A DNA stretch of 34,734 bases from BS750m-G62 sp046483505. GTDB taxonomy: Bacteria; Planctomycetota; Phycisphaerae; FEN-1346. Of this stretch, positions 32,354-34,734 are shown in pieces. The notes under the pieces are model-generated. The model had not been told where the DNA came from and did not search any database. It worked only from the letters and a program-made list of their open reading frames with translations. The stretch spans positions 1-34,734 of the forward strand of contig JAWODB010000266.1 in NCBI GenBank assembly GCA_046483505.1, given 5' to 3'. Both the position numbers and the translations under genes were made by a program. Within the stretch, counting starts at the first letter, position 1. Each line of letters starts with the position of its first letter.

Positions 32354-32902
32354 ATGCGACACGTCTTTCCCGCGAGCCACGCGGTCCTTCTCGGCACGGT
32401 CCTGGCGATTACGGCGGGTTGCACGTCGTCGCCGAGGCCGCGCGGCGAAGTCGAGGCGCCGCCGAGCCTGCACGAACGCTATCGGCAGCAGCAGGAGCAC
32501 GCGCCGGCGCCGACCGGCCGTCACGATCTGCCGGACCTGGGCGAGGCGTCGGGACTCTCGGACTACCTGGCCTACGCCGCCCTGAACAACCCCGGCCTGG
32601 AGGCGGCCTTTTCGCGCTGGAAGTCGGCGGTGGAGCGGATGCCCCAGGTCCAGGCGCTGCCCGACCCGCGGTTCAACTACCGGTATTACATCCGGGAGGT
32701 GGAGACGCGGGTCGGCCCGCAGCGGCAGGCGTTCGGCGTGGCGCAGAGGTTCCCGTGGTTCGGGACGCTGGACCTGGCGGGCGGCGTGGCCGCCGAGGAG
32801 GCCCGGGCCGCACCGTCCGTCTGCGGGCGGACGAAGCGCTGTGCGCGCAGGGCCGTCTTCCGTCCTACAGTTTGGAAGGAAAGCCGTTTCGAAGGGCTCT
32901 AG
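32354..32902 (+). pseudogene. Truncated TolC-family outer-membrane efflux lipoprotein
   Basis: 182 residues. Leader RHVFPASHAVLLGTVLAITA and Cys23 form a lipobox-like end. Residues about 45-150 are the N-terminal part of a TolC/CusC-type protein: SDYLAYAALNNPGLEAAFSR, QVQALPDPRFNYRYYIREVE, TRVGPQRQAFGVAQRFPWFG. Full-length members have about 400-480 residues with two helical hairpin repeats. Here the likeness ends at GGVAAEEARAA (near base 32811), and the last 30 residues (PSVCGRTKRCARRAVFRPTV) are unrelated, with Cys and Arg runs typical of an out-of-frame read. The gene is broken by deletion, rearrangement or an assembly join. A good promoter remains upstream. Its stop TAG overlaps the stop of the convergent autotransporter gene. 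Confidence 0.7.
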
Positions 32903-34734
32903 AACCTCACGCCCACGCCGCCGACGACGGTGTTGGACTCATCGAGGTTGGACACCGTGCCTTGCCACCGAAGGTAAGCCGAGACGTTTTCGCTCAGAAG
33001 GACCGAGACGCCGGCCCCGTAATAGGCGCCGTCGCGGCTGAACTCGCGCTCGGTCCGGAATCGCGTCACACCCTGCGCGAAATGCGCCTGGAGGCTCTGG
33101 TCGCCCAGGTACTCGTGCCACCAGCCGCCGAACGCCTCGGGGCATACCTTGACGGACTCGCAGGTGAACACGCGCGAGATGCTCAGGCCCAGCCGCGACT
33201 GCATCGACTGAGACGTGTCGGGATCGACATTGAGGTTGGCCGCCCCCGCCCCGCTTTCGGAGAACCCCTGTCGCCGATACCACGTGTACTGGGCCGACGC
33301 GTTGGGCGTGACAGACCATCCGGCGAGGTCGATCCGATAGCCGCCGCCCAGGTAGCCGGTGACGTCGTGGCCGATGTAGTCGCTCTCGGCCGTCCGGTTG
33401 ATGCCGCCGAAACGGATTGTGCGGCGCATCTCGTTCCAGTGGGCCCCGTACGTGACGGCGGCATCGACGAACGCGCGATCGTTGAAGAGGCTGGCGTAGG
33501 GCCCGACGCGGAAGGTGTCGATGCGGCCGCCGCCCCCGCCGCGCGAAACGTCGACTTCGGTGTGCCCGTATCCGCCGCTAAGCCCCACGAGGGCCGTCGA
33601 TGAAACGAGGCGATCCATGCCGAATTGGATGCCCCCCGTGTTTGCCCGGTACCCGAGTTGGTTGCCCGTCGTGTCCTTCTTGTAGAAGTCGCCGAAAGGC
33701 TGGGCAAAGAAGTACGTCTTGGTTTCCGGGGCCAACGGCCCTTCAGGCTGTCGCGGCGCACCGTCTGCGGTCTCGGCGAGCATGAAGGGGTCACTGGCTG
33801 CGCTGGTCAGCGCAAGCGACGGTTCGGGGGCGAGGGCCGTCTGACTGAGCCGCATCGGTCCGCCGAGGCGCCGGCCGCTCAGGTAGTTCGTCAGGACGCC
33901 CGTCATCTGCGAGGAGGAACTGAAGACGGCCTCGCCGGTAGCCATGTGCGCTTGGCCGCCCAGTTGCGCCAGGGCCGGATCGAGCTGGCCGGCGGGGAGC
34001 AGCAGCAGGTTGTTGATGAGCGTGCCGTAATCGCCCGCGGCCAGAGGCGAGTCGGCGTCGATCGCCGCCGCCACGCTCACGTTGTTGCCCCCGGACGCCG
34101 CCTCCGCCAGGGACGCAATCTGGTGGGCCGTCAGCACGTAATCCGTGCCGGCGACCACCGACGGGGTGAATTGCAGGACGGCGCTGGTGCTCGTAACGGT
34201 GGTCCCCTGGTCCGTCATGCCGCCGGCCGCCGTGATAATCGTGAATGTGTCGTTCGTCTGGATGACGTTCCCGCCCGCACTGATGTCCGTGACCCGGACG
34301 GTGGACCCCGCTTCAAGAAGGGCCGCACCGCCCACGTCGAGCAGGTCGCTGTTCGTAGCGGCGCCGGCCCGTTCGACCTCGACGTCCAGGAGTCCGCCCG
34401 CGGCCAGCGTGTAGTCGCCGTCGATGCGCAGCGTGTCGATGGAGTTGCCGGGCACGGTTGTTCCCTGGCTCAACACACTGCCGCCGATCTGGCCGGACCC
34501 GCCAAGGGAGGTGCCCGGCTCGATGGTCATCAGCCCCCCGCCCACCGACCCGTTGACCACCAGCATCCCGCCCGAGACGGTCGTCCCGCCGGCGTAGGTG
34601 TTGGCCCCGGAGAAGGTGACCGTCCCGGCGCCGGTCTTGGTGACGCTGCCGGTGCCGCTCAGGACGCCGGCGTAGGTGCCGCCGGCGGCCTGGTCGAAGA
34701 CGACGGCGGCGTCGTTGGCGACGTCGCCCTGGAG
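32899..34734 (-). CDS. Autotransporter (type Va) C-terminal part, 5' end outside window
   Basis: The frame is open to the window edge (at least 611 residues). The edge-proximal end shows an autotransporter-associated beta-strand repeat, GVLSGTGSVTKTGAGTVTF, then SGANTYAGGTTVSGGML, and further passenger coils follow (LAAGGLLDVEVERAGAAT). A linker (PLAPETKTYFFAQPFGDFYK) leads to a classical autotransporter barrel of about 280 residues. Recognisable strands are GGIQFGMDRLVSSTALVGLS, RIDTFRVGPYASLFNDRAFV, HDVTGYLGGGYRIDLAG and FGGWWHEYLGDQSLQAHFAQ, ending VGGVGVRF with a terminal Phe. The barrel inserts in the outer membrane and the passenger helix passes to the surface. Its function depends on the missing N-terminal part. 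The gene converges on the broken TolC-like gene with overlapping stops. Confidence 0.9.
   Translation of the reverse strand, partial: LQGDVANDAAVVFDQAAGGTYAGVLSGTGSVTKTGAGTVTFSGANTYAGGTTVSGGMLVVNGSVGGGLMTIEPGTSLGGSGQIGGSVLSQGTTVPGNSIDTLRIDGDYTLAAGGLLDVEVERAGAATNSDLLDVGGAALLEAGSTVRVTDISAGGNVIQTNDTFTIITAAGGMTDQGTTVTSTSAVLQFTPSVVAGTDYVLTAHQIASLAEAASGGNNVSVAAAIDADSPLAAGDYGTLINNLLLLPAGQLDPALAQLGGQAHMATGEAVFSSSSQMTGVLTNYLSGRRLGGPMRLSQTALAPEPSLALTSAASDPFMLAETADGAPRQPEGPLAPETKTYFFAQPFGDFYKKDTTGNQLGYRANTGGIQFGMDRLVSSTALVGLSGGYGHTEVDVSRGGGGGRIDTFRVGPYASLFNDRAFVDAAVTYGAHWNEMRRTIRFGGINRTAESDYIGHDVTGYLGGGYRIDLAGWSVTPNASAQYTWYRRQGFSESGAGAANLNVDPDTSQSMQSRLGLSISRVFTCESVKVCPEAFGGWWHEYLGDQSLQAHFAQGVTRFRTEREFSRDGAYYGAGVSVLLSENVSAYLRWQGTVSNLDESNTVVGGVGVRF

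Noticed and set aside
1..34734. tRNA, rRNA, riboswitch or integrase/attachment site
   Set aside because: I scanned for clover-leaf, rRNA-like and recombinase-like sequences and found none that I could support.

Overview
The window is a high-GC stretch of a Gram-negative chromosome with about 18 intact protein genes, two genes cut by the window edges and three broken or doubtful ones. The gene content suggests Planctomycetota, probably a Phycisphaerae-like or environmental lineage. It includes DUF1080 (3-keto-disaccharide hydrolase) domains, LamG domains, large right-handed beta-helix proteins, a PQQ-propeller protein fused to a methyltransferase-like domain, an exported SUMF1 protein, and many exported enzymes with no cytoplasmic housekeeping genes. 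A TonB receptor, a TonB motor and an autotransporter show that there is an outer membrane. The taxonomic call is an inference; no rRNA or marker gene is present.

Region 1 (1-8036, + strand) is a TonB energy-transduction locus. In order it holds the C-terminal barrel of a TonB-dependent receptor, an exported methyltransferase-like protein, a DUF3450 coiled-coil protein, a long ExbB with a periplasmic coiled-coil domain (TtpC type), a short ExbB, ExbD, TonB and an exported TPR protein. This is the gene order of the TtpC/TonB2-type systems known from Vibrio and relatives. Five of the six non-coding gaps are 100 to 290 bases long and every one carries hairpin-forming interspersed repeats. The only tight junction is exbB-exbD, which overlaps by one base. 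One repeat supplies the start codon of the TPR gene and another appears to encode part of its signal peptide.

Region 2 (8037-10956) has a minus-strand LamG-DUF1080 protein. After it comes a gene-poor stretch of about 800 bases packed with several unrelated palindromic repeats, then gene remnants (a GH130-like N-terminus joined to a hydrophobic tail, and a short beta-helix-like ORF). Region 3 (11017-13674) is one large exported esterase-DUF1080 fusion.

Region 4 (13841-30083, + strand) is a long co-directional block. Its first part, to 23180, is very tightly packed, with 4-base overlaps or gaps of 4 to 53 bases. It encodes an exported histone-deacetylase-fold amidohydrolase, an MBOAT O-acetyltransferase, its SGNH partner, a TolB-like propeller, two related large exported proteins of no family I recognise, and a SUMF1 lipoprotein. 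A 1192-residue beta-helix/LamG protein and a methyltransferase-PQQ propeller fusion follow. The simplest reading is a locus that acetylates, deacetylates and binds or degrades an extracellular polysaccharide. The two uncharacterised paralogues are its least explained members.

Region 5 (30106-34734) contains a fourth copy of the double-hairpin repeat at a convergent junction, a minus-strand exported TIM-barrel-like protein, a truncated TolC-family gene with a recognisable promoter, and the C-terminal half of a minus-strand autotransporter that runs off the window. The truncated TolC gene and the autotransporter share a CTAG at their convergent stop codons.
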